A stretch of DNA of 64,000 bases from Actinomadura physcomitrii. GTDB taxonomy: Bacteria; Actinomycetota; Actinomycetes; Streptosporangiales; Streptosporangiaceae. The position numbers and the translations under genes are program-made. Location: contig NZ_WBMS02000003.1 of assembly GCF_008923205.2 (NCBI RefSeq), forward strand, positions 124,001 through 188,000, in the 5' to 3' direction. Under the pieces are notes generated by a model. The model searched no databases and was not told the DNA's origin. It saw only the letters and a program-made list of their open reading frames with translations. Below, in pieces: positions 33,573 through 41,701 of this stretch. Position 1 is the stretch's first letter; the number at the start of each line of letters is the position of its first letter.

Positions 33573-34442
33573 ATGCAGGTCTTCCTTCAGACACTGATAG
33601 GCGGACTGAGCCTCGGCGCGATCTATGCCCTGGTGGCGATGGGATTCTCCCTCGTCTACCGCACCATGGGCCTGGTCAACTTCGCGCACGCCGACGTGCT
33701 CATGATCGGCGCCTACGCCGCGTCCACGTTCTACATGTCGACCAAGCTGCCGTTCGCCCTGGCCATGGTGCTGGCCATCGCGGTGACCGGCCTCATCGGG
33801 CTGTTCATCGAGCGGGTGCTGCGCCCGCTGGAGAACAAGGACTTCACCCTGATGCTGATCGGCACGATCGGCTTCGGGATGGTGCTGCAGGCCGTCGCCG
33901 TGCTCATCTGGGGCGCGACGGGACGCGCCGTCCGGACCCCGGTCGGCGGCGCCCCGCTGGAGTTCTTCGGGCTCCGCGTCCGCACCTACGACCTCGTCGT
34001 GCTCGCCATCGCCGCGGTGGCGGTGTTCCTGCTCGTCGCGTTCCTGCAGCGCACCAAGCTGGGCGCCGCGATGCAGGCGGTCGCGATGGACCACGAGGCC
34101 GCCACCGCCGTCGGCATCCACGTCGGCCGCAGCAACGCGATCGCGTTCGCGATCGGCGCCGGGCTCGCCGCGCTCGCCGGCGGGCTCGTCGGCCCGCTGC
34201 TGTACGTGAACCCGACGATGGGCGGCACCATCGGCATCAAGGGGTTCGCGGCCGCGATGCTCGGCGGCTGCGGCAACATCCCCGGCGCCATCGCCGGCGG
34301 CTTCGCGATCGGGGTCCTGGACTCCTTCGCCGCCGGCCACTTCCAGGGCTACTCCGAACTCGTGGTGTTCCTCGTCTTCACGGTGGCCATCATGATCCGC
34401 CCGACCGGCCTGTTCGGCGAGACGACGGTGAGCAGGGCATGA
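33573..34442 (+). CDS. LivH-type ABC permease
   Basis: This 289-residue inner-membrane permease has about eight helices. The family opening GLSLGAIYALVAMGFSLVYR is followed by TMGLVNFAHADVLMIGAYA, both hallmarks of LivH. The EAA-like loop is at LGAAMQAVAMDHEAATAVG. ATG 33573 follows a 101-bp spacer after the binding-protein gene. The spacer carries G/C inverted repeats (about 33490-33525), perhaps a transcript-stabilising hairpin that sets high receptor levels. The stop overlaps the livM-livG gene (ATGA). Confidence 0.9.
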   Translation: MQVFLQTLIGGLSLGAIYALVAMGFSLVYRTMGLVNFAHADVLMIGAYAASTFYMSTKLPFALAMVLAIAVTGLIGLFIERVLRPLENKDFTLMLIGTIGFGMVLQAVAVLIWGATGRAVRTPVGGAPLEFFGLRVRTYDLVVLAIAAVAVFLLVAFLQRTKLGAAMQAVAMDHEAATAVGIHVGRSNAIAFAIGAGLAALAGGLVGPLLYVNPTMGGTIGIKGFAAAMLGGCGNIPGAIAGGFAIGVLDSFAAGHFQGYSELVVFLVFTVAIMIRPTGLFGETTVSRA

Positions 34443-36289
34443 ACACACTCCTCAGGCACCGGTACACGCCGAAGCTCGGGACCCTCGCGGCGTTCGCCGT
34501 CATCGCCTGGCTGCTGCCGTACACGGTCGGGAGCTACGCCATCCACGTCGTCGACATCGCGCTGGTGTTCGCGCTGCTGGCGATCGGCATGGGGCTGGCG
34601 ATGGGCATCGCCGGGCAGATCAACCTGGCGCAGATCGCCTTCTTCGGGGTGAGCGCGTACGCGACCGCGATCCTGACCACCCACAACGGGCTCGGGTTCT
34701 GGCCCGCCGCGGCGCTGGCGCTGGTCGCGTCCGCGCTGATCGGGCTGCTGGTCGGTATCCCGGCGCTGCGGATGCAGTCGCACTACCTCGGGATCGTCAC
34801 GCTCGGGCTCGCGCTCGGCTTCATCAACTGGACCACCAACGCCGAGATCGCGGGCGGCGCCGAGGGCATCTCGGCGATCCCCGTCCCGCCGATGTTCGGC
34901 GTCGACCTGTCCAGCGAGTACCTGTACTACTACCTCGAAGTCGTCGTGTTCGCGGTCGCGCTGGCGTTCGGGCTGTTCGTGGTGCGCACCGGGCTCGGCC
35001 GCCGGATGATGGCGATGCGCGACGACCCGCTCGCCGCGGGCGCGGTCGGCGCGGAGATCCCGCTGCTGCGGATGACGGCGTTCATGCTGTCGAGCCTGTT
35101 CGGCGGCCTCGCCGGCGTGCTGTACGCGGGCCTCATCCGCTACATCGCGCCTGACACCTTCAACATCGCCAACATGTTCCTGCTGCTGGCGATGGTCGTG
35201 ATCGGCGGCCGGCAGAGCCTCGTCGGCTGCGTCGTCGGCGCGGTCGGCCTGACGCTGATCCGCGAGAAGCTGGTGGACCACCCCACCTACGCGCAGCTCG
35301 GCTTCGGCGTCGTCGTGGTCCTCATGGTGGTGTTCGCGCCCACCGGGCTCGCCGGCGTCCCCGCCCGGCTGAAGGCCGTGCTGGACCGGCGGCTCGGCAG
35401 GACGGCGGAACGGTCCGTCCTGCGGCCCTTCGAACCGTACGAGGCCGCCGCCGATGCCGGTGACGAGGCCGCGGCCGGAGCATCCCGGCCGATCCTGGAG
35501 ATCGACGGCATCGCCAAGCAGTTCCGCGGGCTCAAGGCGCTGAAGGACGTCTCCCTGACGGTCGAGCGCGGCGAGATCCGCGGCATCGTGGGCCCGAACG
35601 GGTCGGGGAAGACCACCCTGTTCAACGTCATCAGCGGCTTCTACCGGCCGTCCGGCGGGCGCGTCCTGATGGACGGGCGGGCCGTCTCCGGGGCCCGCCC
35701 GTACCGGCTGTCCCGGCACGGCCTGGCCCGCACCTTCCAGAACCTGCGGCTGTTCGGGGAGCTGAGCGTCCGGGACAACCTGCTGGTCGCCCTCGACCGT
35801 TCCCGGACGTACGCGATCTGGCGGTACGCGCTGTGGCCCGTCGGGATCTGGCGGCAGGAGCGCCGCCTGCACCGGCGGGCCGACGACCTGCTCCGCCGCT
35901 TCGGGCTGACCGAGTTCGCCGCGGCGGCGCCCGGCGCGCTGCCCTACGGCATCCAGCGCCGGATCGAGATCGCCCGCGCGATGGCCGGGTCGCCGCGCCT
36001 GCTGCTGCTCGACGAGCCCGCCGCCGGGCTCAACGGCGAGGAGGTGCGCCAGCTCGCGGAGATCGTCCGTTCGATCCGCGACAGCGGCGTCACCGTCGTG
36101 CTCATCGAGCACAACATGGGCCTGGTGATGTCGCTGTGCGAGCGGGTCACCGTCCTCGCCGGCGGATCGGTGATCGCCGAGGGCACCCCCGCCGAGGTGG
36201 TCGCGGACCACGCGGTCATCGAGGCCTACCTCGGCGACTCCGCGATGGCCGACATGCCGCTGCCGGACAGCACCGAGGTGAGATCATGA
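34439..36289 (+). CDS. LivM-LivG fusion (permease + ATPase)
   Basis: This 616-residue protein joins two normally separate parts. Residues about 1-320 are a LivM permease (GMGLAMGIAGQINLAQIAFF, then HYLGIVTLGLALGFINW). After a linker, residues about 345-616 are a LivG ATPase with Walker A GPNGSGKTT (about 384), the LivG-type signature LPYGIQRRIEIARAM and Walker B LLLLDEPAAGL. The fusion fixes a 1:1 ratio of permease to ATPase. It overlaps livH and livF by 4 bp each. Confidence 0.9.
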   Translation: MNTLLRHRYTPKLGTLAAFAVIAWLLPYTVGSYAIHVVDIALVFALLAIGMGLAMGIAGQINLAQIAFFGVSAYATAILTTHNGLGFWPAAALALVASALIGLLVGIPALRMQSHYLGIVTLGLALGFINWTTNAEIAGGAEGISAIPVPPMFGVDLSSEYLYYYLEVVVFAVALAFGLFVVRTGLGRRMMAMRDDPLAAGAVGAEIPLLRMTAFMLSSLFGGLAGVLYAGLIRYIAPDTFNIANMFLLLAMVVIGGRQSLVGCVVGAVGLTLIREKLVDHPTYAQLGFGVVVVLMVVFAPTGLAGVPARLKAVLDRRLGRTAERSVLRPFEPYEAAADAGDEAAAGASRPILEIDGIAKQFRGLKALKDVSLTVERGEIRGIVGPNGSGKTTLFNVISGFYRPSGGRVLMDGRAVSGARPYRLSRHGLARTFQNLRLFGELSVRDNLLVALDRSRTYAIWRYALWPVGIWRQERRLHRRADDLLRRFGLTEFAAAAPGALPYGIQRRIEIARAMAGSPRLLLLDEPAAGLNGEEVRQLAEIVRSIRDSGVTVVLIEHNMGLVMSLCERVTVLAGGSVIAEGTPAEVVADHAVIEAYLGDSAMADMPLPDSTEVRS

Positions 36290-37059
36290 ACGCGGGCACG
36301 GCCGCCAAGGGCGGCGAGCAGGCCGGGGCCGGGACGGCGCCGGACGCGGCGACCCTGACGGTGGAGGACCTGTCGGTCCACTACGGCGGGGTCTGCGCCG
36401 TCAACTCGATCGGGTTCACGGTGCGGCCGGGGCAGTCGGTCGGGATCATCGGCGCGAACGGGGCGGGCAAGACCTCGACGCTCAAGGCGCTGATGGGGCT
36501 CGTCCCGCGCAGCGGCGGACGCGTCACGTTCGGCGGCACGGACCTCACCAGGGTCAAGGCGCGCGACATCGTCCGGCACGGCATCGGCTACGTCCCCGAG
36601 GGCCGGCACGTGTTCCCGGGCCTCACCGTCGAGAAGAACCTGATGCTCGGCGCGTACGCCCGCCCGTGGCGGGGCGCGGAGACGAAGGGGTCCCTCGCCG
36701 AGGTGTACGAGCTGTTCCCGGTGCTGGGGGAGATGCGGTCGCGGCTCGCCGGCGCGCTGTCCGGCGGCCAGCAGCAGATGCTGGCGGTCGGCCGGGCGCT
36801 GATGGCCCGGCCCCGGCTGATCCTGCTGGACGAGCCGTCCATGGGCCTGTCGCCCAAGCTCGTCGAGGACATCCTCGCGGTGCTGGTGCGGCTGCGCGAG
36901 GAGGGGCTGAGCCTGCTGCTGGTCGAGCAGAACGCCAAGCTGACGTTCGAGGCGACCAGCGACTGCGTCGTCATGGAGAACGGCGAGGTCGCGATGGTCG
37001 GCACGTCCCGCGAGCTGCGCGACGACGTCCAGGTCCGCCGCATCTACCTGGGCCTCTAG
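36286..37059 (+). CDS. LivF-type ABC ATPase
   Basis: This 257-residue ATPase completes the Liv importer, with Walker A GANGAGKTS, Q-loop region VPEGRHVFPGLTVEKNL (a LivF hallmark), signature LSGGQQQMLAVGRALM and Walker B LILLDEPSMGLSP. The N-terminal 20 residues are Ala/Gly-rich and not conserved. ATG 36286 overlaps the livM-livG stop. It is the last gene of the unit begun by ALDH and is convergent with the ThuA-like gene, 72 bp away. Confidence 0.9.
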   Translation: MNAGTAAKGGEQAGAGTAPDAATLTVEDLSVHYGGVCAVNSIGFTVRPGQSVGIIGANGAGKTSTLKALMGLVPRSGGRVTFGGTDLTRVKARDIVRHGIGYVPEGRHVFPGLTVEKNLMLGAYARPWRGAETKGSLAEVYELFPVLGEMRSRLAGALSGGQQQMLAVGRALMARPRLILLDEPSMGLSPKLVEDILAVLVRLREEGLSLLLVEQNAKLTFEATSDCVVMENGEVAMVGTSRELRDDVQVRRIYLGL

Positions 37060-37131
37060 GTGCACCGTCGCCGGGCTCGTCCTGATCGTCCGGTCCGAGC
37101 CCGGCCCGGTGGCGGTGCGGTGCGCCGCCGG

Positions 37132-38118
37132 TCAGCGGCAGAAGGGCTTCATGCCCATCGCCGACTCGATGCCGTTCAGCACCAGGCTCCGGAACTGCTT
37201 CGCCCCGGCGAAGCCCGTTCCGTCGTCGCTGAACGCCCTGGCGTCGTGCCCGAGGGTGGTCAGCCACGCACGGCCGCCGTCGTAGTACTGGCACCAGGCG
37301 ACGGGGTGGAACGAGCCGTGCCCCGGATGGTTCATGTTGCCGGTGACGCCCTGGGCGAGGGTCTTCTCGTCGACGGTGGCGAGGAAGCGGACCTCGCTCG
37401 GGAACGGGACGAGGTTGTACCACTCGTCGGTGAAGTCCCACCGGGACGGCAGCCCGGAGGTGGAGGCGTCCTTGCGGTCGACGGTCTGGACGGTCCCGGG
37501 CTGCGCGTGCCCGTGGTCGTAGAAGTTGGCGCCGCCGAGGAGCCCCTCGTACCAGGGCCAGTTGTACTCGGTGCCGAACGCGTTGTGGATGCCGACGAAC
37601 CCGCCGCCCGCGCGGATGTACTGCCGCAGCGAGGTCTGGGCCGCGTCGTCGAGGGCGTCGCGGGTGGTGCTCATGAAGACGACGGCGTTGTAGCGCAGCA
37701 GCGTCGACGGCGAGGCGAGCTGCGTCACGTCCTCGGTCCAGTCGACGCCGAACCCGTTGTCCTGCCCCATCTTGACCAAGGCCTTCTGGGCCACGTTGGC
37801 GTCGGTGAGCGGCGGGTTCATGCCGGGGCCGAGGGCGGGGCCGAGGTTGGCGTGCCGCGGGCCGGCGGTGCGGCTGTAGACGAGGATCTTGTAGCCCTTG
37901 GCCGGGTCGAAGTTGCCCCAGTCGTGGTAGCAGCGGGGGTCGGTGCCGCGGCAGACGCCGTAGACGGGGTCGCCGAGCTGCTGGGCGCCGGCGTTCCTCG
38001 GCTTGGCGAGGGGGCCGGCGGTGGCCGTTCCGCCGGTCAGCGCGGCGGCGGCCAGGACGGCGGCGGTGCCGATGGCGGCCGCGGCGGCGGACAGCACCGG
38101 GGACGGGGGTCTCTTCAT
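37132..38118 (-). CDS. Secreted ThuA-like domain protein
   Basis: This 328-residue exported protein has a Sec-type signal peptide of about 35 residues (hydrophobic AAAAAIGTAAVLAAAALTGG, cleavage after TATAG or nearby). A ThuA-like, glutamine-amidotransferase-related fold follows (KGYKILVYSRTAGPRHANL, then RYNAVVFMSTTRDALDDAA and GGGFVGIHNAFGTEYNW). ThuA proteins act on sugars, including keto-sugar chemistry, but the reaction is poorly defined. Two Cys pairs could form disulfides outside the cell. It has its own tandem IclR-type operator 32 bp upstream, so it belongs to the island's regulon. Confidence 0.85.
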   Translation of the reverse strand: MKRPPSPVLSAAAAAIGTAAVLAAAALTGGTATAGPLAKPRNAGAQQLGDPVYGVCRGTDPRCYHDWGNFDPAKGYKILVYSRTAGPRHANLGPALGPGMNPPLTDANVAQKALVKMGQDNGFGVDWTEDVTQLASPSTLLRYNAVVFMSTTRDALDDAAQTSLRQYIRAGGGFVGIHNAFGTEYNWPWYEGLLGGANFYDHGHAQPGTVQTVDRKDASTSGLPSRWDFTDEWYNLVPFPSEVRFLATVDEKTLAQGVTGNMNHPGHGSFHPVAWCQYYDGGRAWLTTLGHDARAFSDDGTGFAGAKQFRSLVLNGIESAMGMKPFCR

Positions 38119-38149
38119 GGGGCGGGTTCCTTTCCGGCGTTCTTCAGCG

Positions 38150-38185
38150 GTCCATCTAGCGGACTAGTTGAACCGTCTAGAGGTT
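38150..38185. promoter_or_regulatory. Tandem IclR-type operator C (thuA-like gene)
   Basis: GTCCATCTAGCGGAC (38150-38164) and AACCGTCTAGAGGTT (38171-38185) are two palindromes 21 bp apart start to start, 32 bp upstream of the minus-strand ThuA-like start. The second is an AACC/GGTT variant of the same motif. Confidence 0.75.
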
Positions 38186-38348
38186 CTAGGACGATCTCAT
38201 GCGGATCGGCCGTCGGCAATACCCCCGGCGCGGCCCGCTCCGGCCGGATTACGAGAACCCCGCTGTCATGACTGGTGAAATTACTGATGTGCGGGAACCG
38301 TTCGAGGTTCCGGCTATTGCCAGGGGCGCCGTGGCGGCTTACCGTGTC

Positions 38349-38384
38349 GTCCGTCGATCGGACCATAAGGTCCGTCTAGTGGAC
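38349..38384. promoter_or_regulatory. Tandem IclR-type operator D (PQQ unit)
   Basis: GTCCGTCGATCGGAC (38349-38363) and GTCCGTCTAGTGGAC (38370-38384) are the best copies of the motif, 21 bp apart. A -10-like CATAAG (38364-38369) sits exactly between them, and the start codon is 18 bp further on. Binding should block initiation. Confidence 0.78.
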
Positions 38385-38402
38385 CACGGAATGGGAGAGA
38401 GC

Positions 38403-40568
38403 ATGGATCGACGGAACTTCCTGACCGGGGCGGCCGCGGTCGTCGGCGGCACCGTGGCCTTCACGCCGCTGCGCGCCCCCGCGGCGAACGCCGACGCCGC
38501 CTCGTCCCGCCTCGCCCTGCCCGTCCCGCCGCAGCCCACCGCGTTCGGCGCCACCGGCCGCGACTTCCCGAAGGTCTGCGGGAACCTCGGCAACCAGAAC
38601 CACTCGACGCTGCGCAGGATCGACCGCGGCAACGTCCGGCACCTCGGCGGCGCCTGGCACACCAACCTCGAAGGCGGCAGCACGTCGGCGCGCTCGCAGC
38701 AGAGCACGATCGTCGCCCAGGACGGAGTGCTGTACGTCCAGACCGGCCAGCAGAACGTCTTCGCCGTCGACGGCCGCACCGGCGAGGTCAAGTGGAAGAC
38801 CAACGTCGGCTCGCAGCAGACCAACATGCGCGGCGTCGGGCTGGGGGAGGGGCTGGTCTTCACCACGTCCGGCGCCAATATCGTCTACGCGCTCGACCAG
38901 AGGACCGGCGCCGTCGTCTGGCAGCGCGAACTGCTCATCGCCGGCGAGGGCGACCCGACCTGCGACCCGCAGGAAGGGCAGTGCGGCGGCAACCGCGGCG
39001 GCCTCGCCGGCGCCATCGTCTACTTCGACGGCCTCATCTACGTCGGCACCGAGGGCAGCACCGCCGGCGCCCGCGGCCGCGCCTACGCGCTCGACGCCCG
39101 CACCGGCGAGATCGCCTGGACGTTCTGGGGCCCGCCCGGACCCGGCGAGTACGGCAACGACACCTGGGAGGGCGACACCTGGAAGACCGGCGGCGCCGTC
39201 TGCTGGATCCACCCGGCGATCGACCCCGAGCTCGGCCTCGTCTACTGGACGTTCGGCAACCCCTATCCCCGCACGAACGGCTCCACCCGCGGCGGGACGA
39301 ACCTGTTCGCCAACTGCCTGGTCGCGATCGACGCCAAGACCGGGAAGCGGCGCTGGCACTTCCAGTCCGTCCACCACGACATCTGGGACTTCGACAACGT
39401 CATGGCGCCGGTGCTGATCGACCTGAGGATCGGCCACCGCACGCGCAAGGTCGTCGTGTACGGCAGCAAGGTCGGGATGTTCTACATCCTCGACCGCGAG
39501 ACCGGCAAGGGCGTGCACGGCATCACCGAGCGGCCCGTCCCGCAGGAGCCGCGGCAGAAGACGTGGCCGACGCAGCCGTTCCCGGGCGGCGAGCCGTTCG
39601 TCCACCAGTCGCCGAGCTTCCACGACACGACGCGGCCCGTCCCGTACTACCCGACCGGCGAGATCTTCACGCCGTTCTGGGACGACGCGACGATCCTGTT
39701 CCCCGGTGCCGGCGGCGGAGCGGACTGGTCGTACATGTCGTTCAGCCCGCACACCGGGTTCGTCTACGTCGGGTACGGCCTGGTCAACTCCTCCTACTCC
39801 AACACCAACGGCGGACGCGTCAACACCGCGCGGCCGCTCGGCGAGTACTTCTCCGGCGGCATCGTCGCCGTGGACCCGCGCACCAACAAGCCCGTGTGGC
39901 GCAAGGAGGGCGAGTGGTCCCTCGCGCACGGCAACGGGATCCTCACCACGGCCGGGCGCGTCATGTTCCAGGGCGGCCCGGACGGCGTCCTGCACGCGAT
40001 GGACGACGCCACCGGCCGCGACCTGTGGAGCTGGCAGTGCGGCGCCGGCGTGCACACCAGCCCGGTCAGCTACGAGATCGACGGCGAGCAGTACATCGCG
40101 GTGTTCGCCGGCGGCAGCTGGCTGCCCTACCCCGACATCCCCAAGGGCGACCACCTGTGGGCGTTCAAGCTGAACGGGAAGGTCGGCCCGGCGCCCGCGC
40201 CGACCCCGCCGTCCAAGCGCAACCAGATCCGCACCGCGGCCGTCGCCGGAGCGGACGCGGGCGACACCGTCACGCTCGGCCGGATCTGGGACGCCGCGGC
40301 GGGCGCGCCCGGCGGCGAGGAGAACACGGTCGCGCAGAACGCGATGTCGCCGCAGCACATGACCGTCCCCGTCGGAACCGAGGTCACGTTCGTGAACCCG
40401 GCCGGCAACGAGCACTCGCACGGCGCCGCGTCGTTCTTCGAGCACGCGTTCAACTCGGGGCGGCTGAAGCCCGGCGAGTCCTACAAGCACCGGTTCACCA
40501 AGCGCGGCGAGTACTTCTACAACGACCCGGTCTTCCCGCAGAGCACCGGAAAGATCGTCGTCCAGTGA
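38403..40568 (+). CDS. Exported PQQ-dependent dehydrogenase with C-terminal cupredoxin-like domain
   Basis: This 721-residue protein begins with a Tat signal (MDRRNFLTGAAAVVGG, cleavage near ANADA). An eight-bladed quinoprotein propeller follows, with repeated W-motifs such as TGEVKWKTNVG and TGAVVWQRE. The active-site stretch HHDIWDFDNVMAP carries the catalytic Asp and a second Asp two residues later. HHDxWDxD is closest to glucose/quinate-type quinoproteins; the second Asp is also compatible with lanthanide use. From about residue 610 a blue-copper-like fold replaces the usual cytochrome c, but Asn, Phe and Ser occupy the usual Cys/His/Met positions (YFYNDPVFPQSTGKIVV). ATG 38403 has GGGAG upstream. 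It heads the pqq operon. Confidence 0.88.
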   Translation: MDRRNFLTGAAAVVGGTVAFTPLRAPAANADAASSRLALPVPPQPTAFGATGRDFPKVCGNLGNQNHSTLRRIDRGNVRHLGGAWHTNLEGGSTSARSQQSTIVAQDGVLYVQTGQQNVFAVDGRTGEVKWKTNVGSQQTNMRGVGLGEGLVFTTSGANIVYALDQRTGAVVWQRELLIAGEGDPTCDPQEGQCGGNRGGLAGAIVYFDGLIYVGTEGSTAGARGRAYALDARTGEIAWTFWGPPGPGEYGNDTWEGDTWKTGGAVCWIHPAIDPELGLVYWTFGNPYPRTNGSTRGGTNLFANCLVAIDAKTGKRRWHFQSVHHDIWDFDNVMAPVLIDLRIGHRTRKVVVYGSKVGMFYILDRETGKGVHGITERPVPQEPRQKTWPTQPFPGGEPFVHQSPSFHDTTRPVPYYPTGEIFTPFWDDATILFPGAGGGADWSYMSFSPHTGFVYVGYGLVNSSYSNTNGGRVNTARPLGEYFSGGIVAVDPRTNKPVWRKEGEWSLAHGNGILTTAGRVMFQGGPDGVLHAMDDATGRDLWSWQCGAGVHTSPVSYEIDGEQYIAVFAGGSWLPYPDIPKGDHLWAFKLNGKVGPAPAPTPPSKRNQIRTAAVAGADAGDTVTLGRIWDAAAGAPGGEENTVAQNAMSPQHMTVPVGTEVTFVNPAGNEHSHGAASFFEHAFNSGRLKPGESYKHRFTKRGEYFYNDPVFPQSTGKIVVQ

Positions 40569-40626
40569 CCCCCGGGCCGTGAGCCCCGGGCCGTACGGAT
40601 CCCCCCACCGAAGGGAAGCAGCAGAG

Positions 40627-40788
40627 ATGACCCAGCACATCCCCCACGCCGAGACCGCGCACACCGACGTCCGCGACGCCCCCGCGCAGGGCGCGGCCGA
40701 CCAGCCGGCCGCCTCCTGGTCCACGCCCGACTACCAGGTGGTGGAGACCTCCCTGGAGGTCACGGCCTACTTCGGCGTCGAGATCTGA
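40627..40788 (+). CDS. pqqA: PQQ precursor peptide PqqA
   Basis: This 53-residue peptide ends in WSTPDYQVVETSLEVTAYFG plus three residues. The invariant E-x3-Y is Glu44-Val-Thr-Ala-Tyr48, the pair that PqqE cross-links to make PQQ. The core is typical, but the N-terminus is about 25-30 residues longer than the usual 23-30-residue PqqA and is rich in His, Ala and Asp. No later in-frame ATG offers a shorter form. It lies 58 bp after the dehydrogenase and 10 bp before pqqB. Confidence 0.9.
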   Translation: MTQHIPHAETAHTDVRDAPAQGAADQPAASWSTPDYQVVETSLEVTAYFGVEI

Positions 40789-40798
40789 TCGCGGGCCG

Positions 40799-41701
40799 AT
40801 GAGGGTGCGCGTTCTCGGCACCGCCGCGGGCGGCGGCGTCCCCCAGTGGAACTGCGCGTGCCACGGGTGCGCCGCCGCCCGCGCGCACCCGTCGTGGCGC
40901 CGCCTGCACGCCTCGATCGCGATCGAGGCGTCCCCGGGACGCTGGTACGCGGTCAACGCGACGCCGGACCTCGCCGAGCAGGTCGAGGCGAACCCCGACC
41001 TGCACCCGGGCCCGGAGCGGCGCCGCACCCCGCTCGCGGGGGTGGTGCTGACCGACGCCGAACTCGACCACACGCTCGGGCTGCCCCGGCTGCGGGAAGC
41101 CCGGGACCTGCACGTCATCGCGACCGGCACCGTCCGCGAGGCGCTGGCGCGCGGCCTGCGGATGGACCGCGTCCTCGCCCCGTACACCGCGCTGACCTGG
41201 TCGGACCTCCCCGAGGACGGGCCCGTCCCGCTGGACGCCGCCGGAGCCGTGGAGGTCCGGGCGGTCCGGGTCTCCGGCAAGCGCCCCCGCTACGCCGCCG
41301 GCCTCGACCTGCCGGACGGGGCGTGGTCGGTGGCGCTGCGGATCATCGACCGGCGCAGCGGCGCGAGCCTGGTCTACGCGCCGGCGCTCGCCGGGTGGCC
41401 GCCCGGGCTCGCGCGGGCCCTGTCCGCCGCGGACTGCGTGATCGTCGACGGGACGTTCTGGGACGACGACGAGCCGCGCCGCTCCGGCTTCACCGGACGG
41501 ACCGCCACCGCGATGGGCCACCTGCCGATCACCGGCCCGGGCGGCACGGCCGCGCGGCTCGCGGCGCTGCCCGCCGCGCGGCGCCTCTACACCCATCTCA
41601 ACAACACCAACCCCCTCGTCGACCCCGGCCACGACGGCCACCGCACCCTCGCCGGAATGGGGATCGAGGTCGCATCGGAAGGCCAGGTGATCGAACTGTG
41701 A
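40799..41701 (+). CDS. pqqB: PqqB, metallo-beta-lactamase-fold PQQ biosynthesis hydroxylase
   Basis: This 300-residue protein has the PqqB signatures VLGTAAGGGVPQWNCACHGC, then WYAVNATPDLAEQV, and TDAELDHTLGLPRLRE in place of the hydrolase HxHxDH. YTHLNNTNPL is near the C-terminus. The Cys-x-Cys-x2-Cys cluster near residue 20 is the structural zinc site. PqqB hydroxylates the tyrosine moiety of the Glu-Tyr intermediate. The length equals that of proteobacterial PqqB. Its stop overlaps pqqC (GTGA). Confidence 0.95.
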   Translation: MRVRVLGTAAGGGVPQWNCACHGCAAARAHPSWRRLHASIAIEASPGRWYAVNATPDLAEQVEANPDLHPGPERRRTPLAGVVLTDAELDHTLGLPRLREARDLHVIATGTVREALARGLRMDRVLAPYTALTWSDLPEDGPVPLDAAGAVEVRAVRVSGKRPRYAAGLDLPDGAWSVALRIIDRRSGASLVYAPALAGWPPGLARALSAADCVIVDGTFWDDDEPRRSGFTGRTATAMGHLPITGPGGTAARLAALPAARRLYTHLNNTNPLVDPGHDGHRTLAGMGIEVASEGQVIEL

